A DNA stretch of 64,000 nt from Stenogyne calaminthoides (Eukaryota > Streptophyta > Magnoliopsida > Lamiales > Lamiaceae), in assembly GCA_037126765.1 (NCBI GenBank), contig JBBCBC010000016.1, positions 11,086,728 to 11,150,727 on the forward strand, given 5' to 3'. How positions within the stretch are numbered: position 1 is the stretch's first letter; the number at the start of each line of letters is the position of its first letter. Positions 31,470-44,437 of the stretch are shown in pieces. The position numbers and the translations under genes were made by a program. Under the pieces are notes generated by a model. The model worked only from the letters and a program-made list of their open reading frames with translations. It was not told the DNA's origin and made no database searches.

Positions 31470-33258
31470 TTAAATGATGAATTCCCTCGGTTCAGGACCC
31501 AACCTAGGCTCCAGATCATGGTCAACTTGGGACCTTGCTAAATTGGGGTCGATTTGCATGGTGACTGGGCCATTATCGTCGATTTGCATTGGGTCATTAT
31601 ATTTGATTGAGTATATCATGTCGTATACATTTGCAACATAATTTAAATAAGACTGGGTATAAATCAAACAACCTCTTGCATCAAGTTGATCACCCTTTAC
31701 GGTGCCGACCACCCCATCTGAAGTGGGAAATTTTACACAGAATTAGTAAGTTGAGGACGCAACCTCGAATTCATGTTCAAATGGTATGCCGAGAAAACCA
31801 TTAAAGGTCGACTGCAGGTCGATTACAAGGAAATCACATATCTTCGTTGCCCTAATGGCCTTATCTAAGAAAGAGACCAATTCTACTGCTAAGCGGATGA
31901 TCCCGTGGGGTTTCGCCTTAGCGTCACCAAAACCTCTGACCAGATGCTCGCTTGGCTTGAGATAGCTGTGATAGTCACCGAGCTCGTCAAAAGTCTTCTT
32001 GAACAGTATGTTGCAGAATGTCCCGCTGTCGACTAGTAGCCGTTTGACTGTTACTCCCATGATTTTGGTAGAGATGACCAGAGGGTCGGTGTTCGGGTAG
32101 ATGATCCCCGCCTCGTCTTGTTCCCCGAATTGGATCCGGCTGACTTCTTGTGCTTTGCGTTCACCGGTAGGTACAGTCGGACAACGTTGGTCATTTCTCT
32201 CAACTCTGCTTTCTGGTGCCTTTTCGACAGCGAGGCTGACGCAGAGAGGCCACCCATAGTCCCAAGTGGTGATAAGGTATGGTTTACCCTCTCGTCGTTG
32301 TGCTCTGGCATGAGGGGTGCTTGTCGACTACCCTTCTGCCCCTCAGGTAGCCTGGCAACCTCATTTTGCTGCGGGGGTGCCTCATCGCACCTTTGGTTGT
32401 CTTTGTGTGGTGGTCGCCTGACATGTTCGTGCAACATTCCGTCTTCGTAGAGCTTCCAGAGCTATTTCAACCGATCACGACATTCACTGGTATTATGGCC
32501 GACCATCTCATGGTAATGACAGTATTTCCCCGGGCTTTGCCGGTCGTCGCTCTTCTTTATGGGCCGGGGTTCCCCAAGCAGCCGCTTATCCTTGATCTGA
32601 GTAAAGATGTACCCGGGGGATACGCCAAAGGTATCTATCAGTTTGACCGCCACTAGGTCCTCAAAGGGTTTGAAGGTTCCGGGGGTTTTGTATTGCCCTG
32701 GTTTCCTGCTTACCTTGAGGGTTGTTATCTTCTTCCCTTCCCCTATCCTGGCCGCCAGTAGTTCCATGGTGTTGATGATATCGCTTGCGCGGGCTCTGAA
32801 TTCCGTATAGGTCGCAGGATAGTTGGCGATCATGTTCCGCCAAAGTTTGGTTCCTTTCTTCAGTCTGCCGATGACTCCCAACAGCTTGGCCTCGTCACCC
32901 ACTGGCTCCCTATCCAGAATGAGCCGATCGAATCTTTCCAGGTAGGTCCTGTATGTCTCGTCTTCGCCCTGCTTGACATTCGCTAGCCGCTGCTTCCCAT
33001 GAAGAGCCATCCCAGTTGCTTGAATGAGTCAATAGATTGAGGGGCGATGGATGTGAACCATTTGTGTGCTTGTTCATTCAGCGTGAGGGGGAAGAGCCGG
33101 TACATGGACACTTCAGAAGCCCCTACGGATGTCATGTGTGAGTTATACTTGGCGAGGTGCGTTCTTGGATCGGAGTCCCCACCATATCGATCAATCAAGG
33201 CCGTGTTGATCTTAGCCTGTGTTGGAGCTGCCGCAATGGTTGCGCCGAGAGTTGACAA
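31470..33258 (-). pseudogene. G1 Gypsy gag and protease (broken)
   Basis: Gag (33258-32462, frameshifted near 33000) shows DPRTHLAKYNSHM, HKWFTSIAPQSIDSFKQL, QGEDETYRTYLERFDRL and the knuckle CHYHEMVGHNTSEC. A low-complexity region follows at 32437-32051. A protease domain at 32060-31743 shows VKRLLVDSGTFCNILF, where DSG is the active-site motif. The stretch at 31712-31470 is the linker to RT. Multiple frame breaks indicate a dead copy. Confidence 0.83.
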
Positions 33259-33558
33259 CGGGAGGCCATGTTGGTCGCCTACCCGGCGGGGCAGGTTGGT
33301 TATCCATTCTCTCCTGAAGTGCTCGGACCGTTGCCTCAGGGTGTTGAGCTCGGCATCCCGCTGATTTGCTCAAGTGTTCTGCTGATCATTGGGGGTGCTG
33401 AGCCGACTCATTGCCGAGATGTGTGCCTCGTTCTTGAATCTTTCCTGGTGGCCGCCAGCCTCGACCATGATTAGGGGGTGAGAATTCGCATCGTCTTCCA
33501 TAGGGTTTGGCCTTTTTTTGGATTAAGTTATCCCCCAGACGATTGAAAACCGAGTTGT

Positions 33559-33903
33559 TCACTGGGTTGCCCCCAGTCGGTTGAAAACTAAGTTGTCCTG
33601 CGGTCCTTCAGGATGTCCATCCATGTGGCGGGCCCTGTTCGCCCATTCTCTTGGGAGATGGTTGGCCTTCGAAGTCGAGATGGCTTGGTTAAGGCCGAGT
33701 TTTCCTCCCAATTGGGCCTTCCCCTTGGTCGCCGTGCCGGGGCGGATGGACTTGACGATGGGTTGCTGGTCGCAATCATCATCGAAGTTCAAGTTTTGCT
33801 TGCGCAAGTACACCCAAACGTTCTTCATCTCCACGCGGGTCTTGAAGATTTGGCCCCAGTTATGTTCATCTGCCGCATCCATTGGCATGGGCCTTGACTC
33901 CAA
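33559..33903 (-). pseudogene. G1 Gypsy N-terminal gag segment
   Basis: A short Arg/Asn-rich frame beginning near the leader, lying between the primer-binding site and the conserved gag core. It has no catalytic motif. Its assignment to gag rests on position and orientation. Confidence 0.5.
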
Positions 33904-34021
33904 GGATAGGTAGGCTTCCGCCCCATCGCGAGGTCTCGAGACCAGTAATCGGTATGTTGCTTTGCGCCATTACTTTTTGTGAGTTCTTATAGATTTGTGG
34001 GTCTTGATAAAGTGGTGAAGT

Positions 34022-34042
34022 TTCCCACAGACGGCGCCAAAT
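34022..34042 (-). other. G1 primer-binding site
   Basis: The minus strand reads ATTTGGCGCCGTCTGTGGGA, directly after the LTR end. This form of binding site is typical of Tat-type Gypsy elements. Confidence 0.85.
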
Positions 34043-34580
34043 TGTTATAGCTAAGATTATCCCGAGCGTACTAACAATCACTCACGAATAGATCGAATGG
34101 AAAAGCGAGGCGTGACACGGAATTTGATTACCCGGTTCGCCGGAATCCGACTACGTCCGGGGGCAATACCAAGCCAGGAAAGTCTATTAATTTTTGCCTA
34201 GAACACTATATTTTTCTCTACTTTACATTGTGAGTACACGTCATATTTGTAGGTTAAACTACTAGGGCTACAATTGCTCCTTGGGCCGTGTCTCCTTCAG
34301 ATATGGTAATTCCCGCCCTTTATGACCGAGATCTTCGCGCTTGGATACGCTTCGCATGTTTATCTCCGGCTCTTCAACCATCTTGGTATCATTCCTTGTT
34401 TATCTACTTCGGCTTCGGGTGGTCGCCTATAGCCGCCGACCATACTGGCCGGGGTCACCTTTGATGGTCACCCCATCTGGCCGGTCCTTGCTCTCCAACT
34501 CAGGTTGGAGGTCGCCTTGCAGCCCTGATCTTGGCCGTATCCTTGGCGGATGGTCGCCCTATTGTTATGGGGCCACAACA
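34043..34580 (-). mobile_element. G1 5' LTR (538 bp)
   Basis: It begins TGTTATAGCTAAG and ends GGGGCCACAACA on the plus strand (TG...CA). It contains repeated GGTCGCC words. No second copy is in the window, so insertion age cannot be judged. Confidence 0.8.
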
Positions 34581-34995
34581 TTTAACACATCAACCATCTC
34601 AAACACTAAAATAAAACGTTCATCCAATGTGAATGAGACATTTCTTTGGCATCTAAGACTAGGTCATATCAATCCAAATAGGATCCAAAGGTTGGTCCAA
34701 GATGGTTGGTTGGAGTCTCTCCAGGTTGAACCATTTCTATCTTGCGAATCATGTTTGGAGGGTAAAATAACCAAGAGGACATTTGGAGCTAAGGGGAATA
34801 GGGTCAAAGAAGTGTTGGAAACTGTTCACACTGATGTATGTGGTCCAATGTTGATCAAAGCAAGAGGAGGTTATGAGTACTTCGTCACTTTTATTGATGA
34901 TTACTCAAGATATGGGTACATTTTTCTTATGAAGTATAAATCTGAGACCTTTGAGAAATTCAAAGAATTTAAGGCTCAAGCAGAGAATCATATGA
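34581..34995 (+). pseudogene. E5 Copia: pre-integrase and integrase start
   Basis: The plus-strand frame shows the GAG-pre-integrase zinc motif (WHLRLGHINPNRIQRL and CESCLEGK) followed by the integrase start (HTDVCGPM, YFVTFIDDYSRYGYIFLM). It is cut on the left by the G1 LTR and on the right by the LINE at 34996. The E5 gag and 5' LTR are not in the window. Confidence 0.88.
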
Positions 34996-37421
34996 CGAAT
35001 AAGCAATATTATAAAGGGAAAAGAAAAAGTGTGTGGGCCTAAAAGTGACCAGAACAAGAAAATAGTGTCTATGGCCCAAAAGTGACCATATAACCAAAAG
35101 GTACATCAAAAGTCATAAAACTAGACGTCTAGCTAGCAACATTAGTTCCAACTAAGAAGGCATCTAATGCATCTTGTTTCTTCTTTGACTTTAATTGTGT
35201 GTTGTATTCCTGTCTTCTCTTGTTATCTTCCGTTCGGGCCCTTTTAAATTTTTCTTTGACCAGCTTGCCGAAGGGATCTTTTGGAGACAACTTGCCTCCA
35301 GAGGCCTCAAAGTAGCGCTGCTCGGCTGGAGTTAGCACCGTTTGATAGTCTATGCCTGTCGGCCTCGTGTTCTCTGTGATTTGCTCATCTACCCCCAGAT
35401 TTTCTCAGTATCTTCATCTAGCACGTCTGTCCATCTAGCGGAGGTAGGAGAGGCTGTAGAGTTCGAGTCCGAGGATGGAGTACCCTTGGTCAGGATCTCG
35501 AAAGAATTGGTAGTAGCAGGCTCATATGGAGCCGATATGGGTCGAGATGGTAAAGCTGGTTTCTTTGGCAGCTGCCAGTCTGTGTCACTCCGTGGTATCT
35601 GCTAGTCCACGTGTCCTATGATCTTCTCGTTTATAGAATCAATGACCTCGTATGAATGGGTTCAGTCCCCCTCCCTATCCCGTAGTCCTGTGCGTTTACT
35701 GTGCCTGAAGAACCTGGTTCTGTACGCTCCTTCCCAGCAGGGGCTTCAATTTGTACCTATCTAACCCAAGTCTTCTGGTGTGTAGCCTTTCCCGGGCCAT
35801 CCCGAGGTAGAGGCTCGTCCCAGTCATCCTTCTTCCCATCCGAACCTCTAAAAGAACGACAGTTGTCCATAGAGTGTCCTACAATCTGACAATGGACACA
35901 AAACTCCGGATGTTGTTCATAGCCGACTGAAGCAATGGAGCAGTGCCCAGATCTCCCATACATGATTTTATATTCCTTTTCTTTCCTAAGATCAAGTTCA
36001 ATGAGGACCCAAGCATAGTGCCACATGGTTCAACTGTGTATGTGTGCATCAATGCTTACCACCGTACCAAGAGCTGAAGCAATTTGTTCAATAATAGGCA
36101 CATAGAAATATTCCATTGGAAGTTCATAGATTTGTACCCAAACATTAACAATAAGAGAGCTCACCTTATAAGGATTAAACTCTGGAACCCACTTCTGTAG
36201 TCTACAGTGACCAAACTCCATGGACTAGAGGCACTGCAGTAGGATTCTATCCCTCTCACGTAAGTCATCTAGTTGAATATTGAAATAACCTTTTCCCAAA
36301 GAAGCAAGCTTCCAGTTTCCATGAATCTTCCAGGCCTTATTAAGTGAGTCTTTTAGTTCATTGATCGGGAGTGGTTTAGCACCAACTTTGAGTAACATTC
36401 AGCCTATAATTGAATTATGCATATCCCTCACTCCTTGCCTATGAACAACATCATCAATATTGACTGAGAGATATTCCCCTTTCCTAACTGGTTGCTGCTT
36501 AACACTCAATGTCACGTGAGCAAACGAATGCCCATTATCAGTCCTCCCAGCCTCTAGAAAGTGCCCAGGGGGTTGTGATATACCAGCTGCAGCCCCCTCA
36601 GCCCCCAAAAATTCAACACCCCCAGAACCATTATTGATAGCCACACCTGCTTCAACCTGGTTCACAATCGAACCCAACAAACCACGTGAGGCCTCAGACC
36701 CCAAATTCAAGCCACCAAGTTGGGTATTTCTAGACTCCATGTTCGCAACATAGCCATTAGAATTATCATGTGCAGCTGTACCAGACCGAATTAAAAAAAA
36801 ATCAGAATTACCAGGCCTAAAATTCGATGCCTCAGATCCAGGAACACTAACGTTTGAAATACCAGAAATTGAATTCGAAGGAATTGCCAATTTATCAGGA
36901 ACAGAGTGCGAATTCATAATGTTAAAAATACCAGAAATTGAATTCGAAGGATTTGCCAAGTTATCAGAAACAGAGTGCGAATTCATACCAGTAGGATTCA
37001 AACTAATACCCAACCAAAAACTCGAAATTAAACCAGGCTTCTCAGCGTTCAAATGGTCAGGAACAATACCAGAGGTATTTGGTGGAGCCTCCCCAGAACC
37101 AGGGACTCGCTCGGCGTTAAAATGAGTGCCGGGGGCCATCGAAATCGACGGCGTGAGGAGGGGTCGCGCATTAGAGCATCCACGAAGAGCGGATCCACGA
37201 GTCGTGCAATGAATGCTTGGGGGTCGCGCTGAATCGATTCCGCGACCCTGGGGTGTGCGAGCCGTGAGAGAACAAGGCCCAAAGCCGAAGACATGTCCTG
37301 GGAGGACATTACTGGTTGCGCCGCTCCGACGGCCGCCGTGATTCGGTGGAAGGAATGTGAAGAAGACGCTGAATTAGGGTTGGGTGATTTACACCGTTAG
37401 TACATGTAAATCACACATAGT
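34996..37421 (-). mobile_element. ORF1-only LINE inserted in the E5 integrase
   Basis: Flanking copies of AAGCAGAGAATCATATGA (34978-34995) and the same 18-mer with one mismatch (37422-37439) mark the target duplication. On the minus strand the insert encodes an L1-type ORF1. A Ser/Asn-rich N terminus (about 37309-36399) is followed by a DUF4283-type fold (KWVPEFNPYKVSSLIVNVWV, YELPMEYFY) and a CCHC knuckle (CVHCQIVGHSMDNC, about 35935-35895). A Lys-rich end (LVKEKFKRARTEDNKRR) stops at 35129. No ORF2 (endonuclease or RT) is present and no poly-A is obvious at the 3' border. Several frame breaks exist. Confidence 0.75.
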
Positions 37422-38241
37422 AAGCATAGAATCATATGAGAATACGTATCAAGTGTCTACGATCTGATCCTGGAGGCGAATACCTCAGCGATGAATTCTT
37501 GAACTACTTATCAGATGAAGAGATTGTTTCCCAGTTAACTGCACCCGAAGCCCTTCAACAAAACGGGGTAGCAGAATGAAGAAACAGAGAACTTTTAGAA
37601 ATTGTCAGATCAATGATGAATTATGCGGATCTACCCAAATTTTTTTGAGGTCATGCATTGGAAACAACAGCGTACATTCTAAACTTGGTACCATCTAAAT
37701 CGGTTCCCAAAACCCCTAAAGAGTTGTGGACTGGGCGCAAGCCAAGTTTAGATCACATGAGGATCTGAGGTTGTCCGGCCTACGTGTTGGACAATGAAGC
37801 CGGTAAATTGGATCCACGTTCAGAATTGAGGTTGTTTATAGGGTATCCTGAGGGAACGAAAGGGTGCATGTTCTATGGTCCCGAAGAAAAAAAAGTAGTA
37901 ATAAGTACTCACTTTAGATTTTTGGAAGAAGACTACATAAATAATAGAAAGCCCAAAATTGAGATTACTTTAGACGAATTAAAAGGGCAAACTCCAACAC
38001 CAACTATACAAGAAGTAATACCAAACGTCACACCCACACAAACGGAACCTCGTCATAGTGGGAGGGTTGTGAGACAGCCCGAGAGATTCCTAGGGATAGA
38101 AGAGTCTTCAGACTTGATCTTTGGAGATGAATCAGACCCATGGTCTTACAACGAGCCAATCTAAGACAAGGAAACCGATTCTTGGCAAACTGCAATGGAG
38201 GCTGAAATGGGTTTTATGGATCATAATCAGGTGTGGGAGCT
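37422..38241 (+). pseudogene. E5 Copia: integrase C-terminal part and linker to RT
   Basis: It resumes the integrase after the LINE: CLRSDPGGEYLSDE, EALQQNGVAE (catalytic Glu) and LVPSKSVPKTPKELW, then the FIGYPEGTKGCMFY segment and a Pro/Thr-rich linker with SGRVVRQPERFLG. Stops within the frame (for example after GVAE) show decay. The segment ends at VWEL, where E2 is inserted. Confidence 0.88.
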
Positions 38242-40421
38242 TGTTGGTCCCGGTGCAAACGAGTCTTACACGTGTATGGGGGGGGAATACACGTGTTCAG
38301 TGTTTTTAAAACTTTTTCTTACTGAGGTCAGCTTGGGTCAGGTTGTCCTGATGAGTTGGTCCTGAGAAGCACAAGTCACTCTGAGTCAAAGTCTACTGAG
38401 ACAGTGATCCTGAGCTGCTTTCAGAAACCTCAGATAATCCCAACTGAGTCCTGAGTTTCAGAGATCCTGAGTTTGCTTGGATCAGATAACTAACTTACTG
38501 AACCCTCAGAAGAGTAAGTTCAGTTTGGTAACTATCTGTTCTAGCTACTCAGATGTGCGGAATGGTTGGCCCTTTAGATTATACTCGTTTTAAGCTTTGC
38601 TGAAAACCTTCCTTTAATGGAATAGTGATTAGGCTGTGATTCAATTACATGCAACTTTCAGTGGATTGATTCCAACTGAAATCTCAGTGAAAATATGCTT
38701 TCAGATTTAAGTCAATGCAACAGTTAAGCACAGATAAAGAAAGCAATAAACAACACATCAATTTATAGTGGTTCAGAGACTCAAGCTCCTACGTCCACTC
38801 TCTCTGATCCTCAGAGAAATTCACTAATCACTTCCTGAGCTTTCTGACTACCTCGCGTAGTTTACTTACTCAACTCGGCCCTGAGCTTTCTGACTACTCC
38901 ACGTAGTTTACTTACTCAACCCGACCTTGAGCTTTCTGACTACCTCCGTAGTTTACTTACTCAAACACAAACAAGCTTTCAGACTACCTCTGTAGCTTAC
39001 TAACTTCTCCTCTAGAGCTTTCTGACTACTCCGCGTAGTTTACTAACTCTTTACAACTCTTCTCACCAACAAACACACTCCAACTACCTTCTCAAGGGTT
39101 TGGGGTTTCTCGGTTGGTTTCCAACTAGGATGAGATATCCTTTACAATGAAGCACAATGCAAAGGCTAGGATATCTCGACTAAGCTTCGGATATATCTTA
39201 TCAAGCTAGGCTTAGTTTAGTGAGCTCTCTTCAATATAAAAGCACTTGGGAAATTCTAAGTTTTTCGAGTGCTTTAACTTTGCGATAATAAGTTTGAGCT
39301 TCTTGAGTTGCTTATAAATTTCCCATAGCCTTACAATGTAGAGGGTCACAAGTATTTATAGGCATACACCAAGGTTACTCTTGAAAACTATCCGTTGGAG
39401 AAATAGCTTCGTGAGTTTCCTCTTATGGTGTGTGAGGAACGGCTATATTTAGGGTTTGAAACTCCCTAACACGTTTTAGGCAATAGCCTTTCATGTAGCC
39501 GGTCTTCACTTTTTGCAGTCTGGAACTTTTGTACATCTGACATCTTTTTCAACGACCTGTCACTGTCAGTGTCAGTATGGTACAATGTTGTCTTCCTCTT
39601 TTTGACTTTTGTCTCCAGTTAAAGGTAGACACCTTCAACGGCTCTTTTGGTTACAAACTCTGAGTTGATATAACCTTAACAACACTCTGATTTAGTTCCT
39701 TTTGTCTGCATTTGAATGTCTTGGCAAATATCTATTCTTCTAAGGAATCACGATCTTCTCAGTATTGCATCCTTCAGATAGATATGTTCAGTGCCTCGGA
39801 ACATTCAGGTTTATACTGAACATTCAGTACATTACTGAGTCTTCAGTAATTACTGTGCCTTCAGTATTCTTGATCTTCAGTTCTTCAGTCTTCTGTCTTC
39901 TGCGTCTTCAGAGTCTTCTGAGTCTTCAGGGTCTTCTGAGTCTTCAGAGTCTTCTGAGTCTTCAGGGTCTTCTGAGTCTTCACAGATATACTGACTGATA
40001 TACTGAGTCTTCATGCTGAGTCTTCAGTTTCTCAGTTTCATACTGAGTCTTCAGTATCTCAGTTTCACACTGAGTCTTCAGATTCTCAGTTTCACACTGA
40101 GTCTTCAGATTCTCAGTTTCGCACTGAGTCTTCAGATTCTCAGTTTCATACTGAGTCTTCAGATTCTCAGTTTCGTACTGAGTCTTCAGAAACTTAGTTC
40201 CATACTGAAACTACAGTTTCTTCAGAAACATACAGAGTCTTCAGAATCTTCAGATCCTAATCTGATCTATATCTGCTGACTATACATTTTGCAGATATCA
40301 TCCTGAATACTCTAAAACTGAATCCTGACTCAACTATCAAGATTATCCTGAACATGTCATACTCAGGGGTTTTTGGGATCTAATCAAAATCATATATCTT
40401 TATTAAATTCATCTCCCAACA
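38242..40421 (-). mobile_element. E2 3' LTR (2,180 bp)
   Basis: It begins TGTTGGTCCCGGTGC and ends ATCTCCCAACA. It contains a repeated GAGCTTTCTGACTAC block (about 38830-39030) and a long CTTCAG/CTGAG-rich region (39830-40250). The GAGCT duplication lies directly outside its start. Confidence 0.9.
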
Positions 40422-40437
40422 ATTTCCCCCTTTTTGA
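40422..40437 (-). other. E2 polypurine tract
   Basis: On the minus strand this reads ATCAAAAAGGGGGAAAT next to the 3' LTR, the same form as in E1 and E3. Confidence 0.75.
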
Positions 40438-40889
40438 TGATGCCAAAACCTATCTTGTTACAACCATACAACCTAAACTCAGGTTTCAGTTTATCCTATT
40501 ACAAGATTGGTTAAGTCTAAAAAATTTCATGAACAGAGAATCTCTTAATAATTTCTGAGAGTCTCCCAACAATTAATCATTCAATCAATTTCTTCAGTAA
40601 TGAATCTCTCAAATGATTCATCACCAAATACTTATAAACAATTTTTCATAAACAATTCATTCAGAGACATTCATTCAGCATAAAAGTAAAAGACATGTAA
40701 ATAAGATAATGAGATATTATCTTTTGAGCAAAAATGATAAATTTTCATTGATGATGAGTAGGCTGTTACAGGTTACAATGAAATTTATCAGAACAAAAAT
40801 AAAAAACAAAAAGATAGAAAAATTACAAGTGTCTTCAGGTAAGTCTTCAGTCTTCAGTTTTCAGATTTGGCTCTTCAGTCTTCTGCTCT

Positions 40890-43800
40890 TCAGTTTGCAT
40901 CTTCTTCAATTTCATCAGCTGGTACCTCCAGGTTGAACATTACGAAATACCTCTTCTTCAGTGCATTTCTTTCCTTAATGATATCCGGACTGTTCCCTGT
41001 CAGACCTAACTGTCCAGCATATTGAGCAATTTCTTGAGTAATGGTTTTTTCATTCACCAGGCCATTATCAAGTCTTGGAGGAGGGTAGGTATATGGGCCG
41101 GGGGACTACTATCTGCACATTTCCTTCATCCGCTAGGTTTATCCAGCTTTGGAGATATTTAGGATAGAAGGTTAGGAGATATTCAATAAAAGCTTCGTTT
41201 GGATCTGAGCTTTCCCCTTTCCATTCCCTGAGCACTTCATAATAGAACCAGAAGGTTCTCTTGACCTCTTCCCAACTGTCGTTGAATTTGATGGGCATCC
41301 ACTTGTCAGTGTGTGGCCATTTCAGTGCTATTGATGTCCCTCTCCGTTTGCTCGCATACTTTTTGTACCCACTCCTTCGTTTCTGCTCTTCTTCGGCCTT
41401 TTTCCTGATCACTGGCACGTCTGAGACCGAAGCAGCAACTTTCTTAGCTTGTTCTATCTGGAGTGTCTTCAGAGCATTCCTGGTGTTGAAGACTTTCTTC
41501 TGATGTTGACCTTCAGACTCTTCTAATTCAACCATCAACTTCCTTTGAACTGGCTTAGAAGCCTTAGCTCGCTTGCTTTCAGGTTCAACAATGTCCAAGG
41601 CTTTCCTCTTCATAGGCAATTCAGTAGCAGCCTGGCTTGTTCCAACCTTAGCTCTAGCACTCAGTTTCTCTCTTGCTACTTCAAGCATGGTTTTCTCGAA
41701 ACACGAGTGTAGATCGGCTTCTCCACTGGGTGAAATTTTTCAAATAGACCGACTTCCTTCAAGGCTTTGGATAGGCTATTCATTTCAGCTTCTTTTTGTG
41801 CCTTTTTCTCCAAAGTACGTGTCAATAACTTCCTGAGGTCTTCTTCTGGTCTTTCCCCCTTCTTGGCATCGTAATTTGGAAGAAGTCTGGAGAGTGCTGT
41901 GTCCATGTGATATTGCTCTTTGCTTACACAACGCACCTCTCCTGCTAACTGATCTTGTTCATCTTCCAGCCTCTTGAGGTGGTTTTTAGCCACAGAAAAT
42001 TCTTCAGATAAATGGGCAAACTGGCCAGAGAGAGCATCTTTAAACATCTCTGTCATCTTGGTCATGAGCATTGAGCTCATTTCCTCAGCAAAGCAGACTT
42101 GATCAAGACTTCATTCTTCTCGCCAATTTCACCTCTAGAAATTCAAGATTCTCCGGTGCTTTTGTTTTGATCCAAATTTTCAAATTTCGCCTTGACTCCT
42201 CCAAACTTCTCATTCAACTTTTCTTCCATGGAGGTCATCTTTGAGGTCAGAGTGTTTTGGATTTGCACCAGGTCTGAAGATGAACTCAGATTCTCCATCT
42301 TCTGAGTTTGGCTGGCCAATGTCTCTTCCATCTGATCGATTTTGTTCATCATTGGCTCAACCTTCTCAAGCTTCTCCAGGATGGGAGTGAGGTCGATCTC
42401 AGGAACATTCTGCACCTTCTGTGCTGATTGATCTTCCAGAGGTTCAGACACAACCTGAGGGTCGGTCTGCACCTGAGCATCAGCTTCATCCTGAGCTCTA
42501 GTCTCCAACTGAGCCTCAGTCTGTTCATCAGACAATTCAGAGTTAAAGTTAGAAACTTCAGTAACTTTGGCATAATTGTTAATAGTGCCATAAGGTACCT
42601 GAAGAGTGCTAGCTTCAGTCTGAGGTTGAATGATTTCAGGTTGATCAGCACAAGAAGTTTCCTTCTCCATCTGAGACTGATCCTCAGCATCTCCCTGTTG
42701 GTCCCCATCTTGAGATTTGTCTCCGCTGCTAGGGGCACCAACTTCAGTAGCTCTCCTCTCAGCTATCTTCCTCTGAACCAGCTCATCAAAATCAGAAATT
42801 TTCATCCTGAGCTTTGTCTTCCTGAATCCTGAGAACTCAGTCAGGAATGCTGTCTCCTCATTCCACCAGTCTTCCCCTCTGAATGCAGCAATGTTAAGCA
42901 TCTCCGGAAGAGTCTGATTGAGGATGAAAACCGTCGTCCTTAATCTGAAGAAGATATCTTGCAGATCAGGGTATGAGCTGAGCTCAGGGTAGCGGTCAAG
43001 GATGAACCGTTCCCCCTTGCTCCTCCACTCGGTTTCTTCAGCTTCGCCCTTCTTCCATCTCGGGCTATCTGGTTCAGTTGAAGCATCAGCTGAAGGATCA
43101 AGAAGTAGATCACTCAGGAGCTCATCCAAAATAAACTGCTCCTGAGTCTCAGCAGCATCTGAGTGTTGTGCAGTTAGGTCCTCAGTTTGCATCTGAGTAG
43201 GTTCTGGAGCCTGAGCTGGCACGTCCTCAGATTGACTCTGAGTTGGCTCTTCTGTCTGAGCCGGCACATCTTTGGTAGGAATCTCTGAGGCCTGAGTTCC
43301 TTTAAAAATTTCATGAGAAATTTTATCTGAGCTGAGCGATGTCTCAAGCACCTCAAAGAAGACCTGCTCCTCAGTCTGTTCCTGTGCCTTGGAGATAACC
43401 TGAGCCAAGACTTGTAATGGTGAATTTTGAGCGGTTTGGCTCTCAGGTTGAATCTCTTCAGAATCACTGCCATCTTCATCGGTGAGAACCACCAATCTTC
43501 TGAGCTTGGGGCCGAGAGTTTTCAGCTTCCTCAACTTCTCACCCTGCTCTATCTTGGCATCCAACAAAACCTTCCCCCAGGTTTGTTGGGTTTCTTTTTC
43601 AGCAGCGCTTGGTGATTCTGCTTTCTTTTCTTTCTTCCCCCTGATGGCCTGCTTCTTCACAGCAACGGGCTTGAGAAGCACCTTAGACTTAGGGAATGGG
43701 GTCGAATTGGCGAAGATGTCCTCCTCCTCTCTGCACATCTCCAAAATAAATGCTATTTTGGTGGCATGGTGGATCTTGCCTTTGATCGAGATCGCCCCGT

Positions 43801-44437
43801 CAACCTTTCTTATGACTTTGGCCTGTTCACTCACCATCTGAATCAAGAATTTGAGCCAGTTGAAGTCGGTGGTGGGTGAAGCCTCGATCGCCGCCATTAT
43901 TCGGAGCTTCGGGGTACTAATCTACTCAAAACTCCCCGAATGACTCATGACGCATTTGCTCACAATATCTATCAATACTCTATATTGTGGCTTCAAATGC
44001 CTCTTATGCAGTGTAGCCTCAAATTTTATAGGATTCTCAGCAATCCTATCTAAATACTCCTGCTCTCTACCTAACATATACACAACAGGATCCTCTCCTC
44101 TATCACAAAGCTCAAACACATCGTTTAAATTTTTCGGAATAATGTACAATTCCCTTTCAAAATCGATGTATTTAGACGAGTGTTCTAAATGTGATACAGT
44201 AATCTCGGAATGTATACCATCCTCTTCATCTATCTTCATATTACAGATGAACTCGATTACCTCTTTCGCGTATTCTTGGTCCGGTCGGCTTGCGACGAGC
44301 TGGGTGAGCTTGGCCAAACGGATCATATGGAGAGCCTTCTCTTCTGATTTAGAGTTGGTTGTGCTATCGAGCGAGACAACGAACTCGTACCAAGATTTAT
44401 TGGTTTTGGCTAATTTGTCGAAAATGGTAGGAGCCAT
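40890..44437 (-). pseudogene. E2 post-pol ORF (about 1,180 codons, broken)
   Basis: A likely ATG at 44437 (MAPTIFDKLAKTNKSWYEFV) opens a long minus-strand ORF. A globular region of about 300 residues has HLEHSSKYIDFERELYIIP, LKPQYRVLIDIVSKCVM and, after a frameshift near 43910, DFNWLKFLIQMV. A long Gln/Glu/Pro-rich acidic region with near-repeats of TEEPTQSQSEDVPAQ type follows. Next comes a Trp-rich patch (EDWWNEETAFLTEFSGFRKT), then coiled-coil-like segments (PILEKLEKVEPMMNKIDQME and the block at 42080-41690), a Lys-rich segment, and a second Trp-rich block (LKWPHTDKWMPIKFNDSWEE). It ends at TGA 40890-40892. Stops and frameshifts near 43910, 42100, 41690 and 41100 show decay. The order of parts matches the E3 ORF. 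Function unknown. Confidence 0.78.

Larger units (their letters stand above)
30031..34580 (-). mobile_element. G1: truncated Tat-like Gypsy retrotransposon
   Basis: From high to low coordinates on the minus strand this holds the 5' LTR (34043-34580), primer-binding site, gag, protease, RT and the start of RNase H, then breaks off at about 30030. It lacks integrase and the 3' LTR. The TTTGGCGCCGTCTGTGGGAA binding site and the gag and protease style suggest the Tat lineage. The 5' LTR abuts Copia E5 sequence at 34581, so G1 probably inserted into E5 and was later truncated on its other side. Confidence 0.82.

Noticed and set aside
35342..35605. Plus-strand frame as a gene
   Set aside because: It is antisense to the LINE ORF1 tail and has no motif.
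38820..39060. Repeated GAGCTTTCTGACTAC blocks as a CRISPR-like array
   Set aside because: The spacing is irregular, the intervening sequences are also similar to each other, and the same blocks occur in the other E2 LTR. This is a plant retrotransposon repeat.
39765..40279. Open frames with LLSLQ and SFTLSLQIL-type repeats
   Set aside because: They are translations of the CTTCAG/CTGAG-rich LTR repeat in E2, lie on the strand opposite to the element, and have no match to a known repeat protein.
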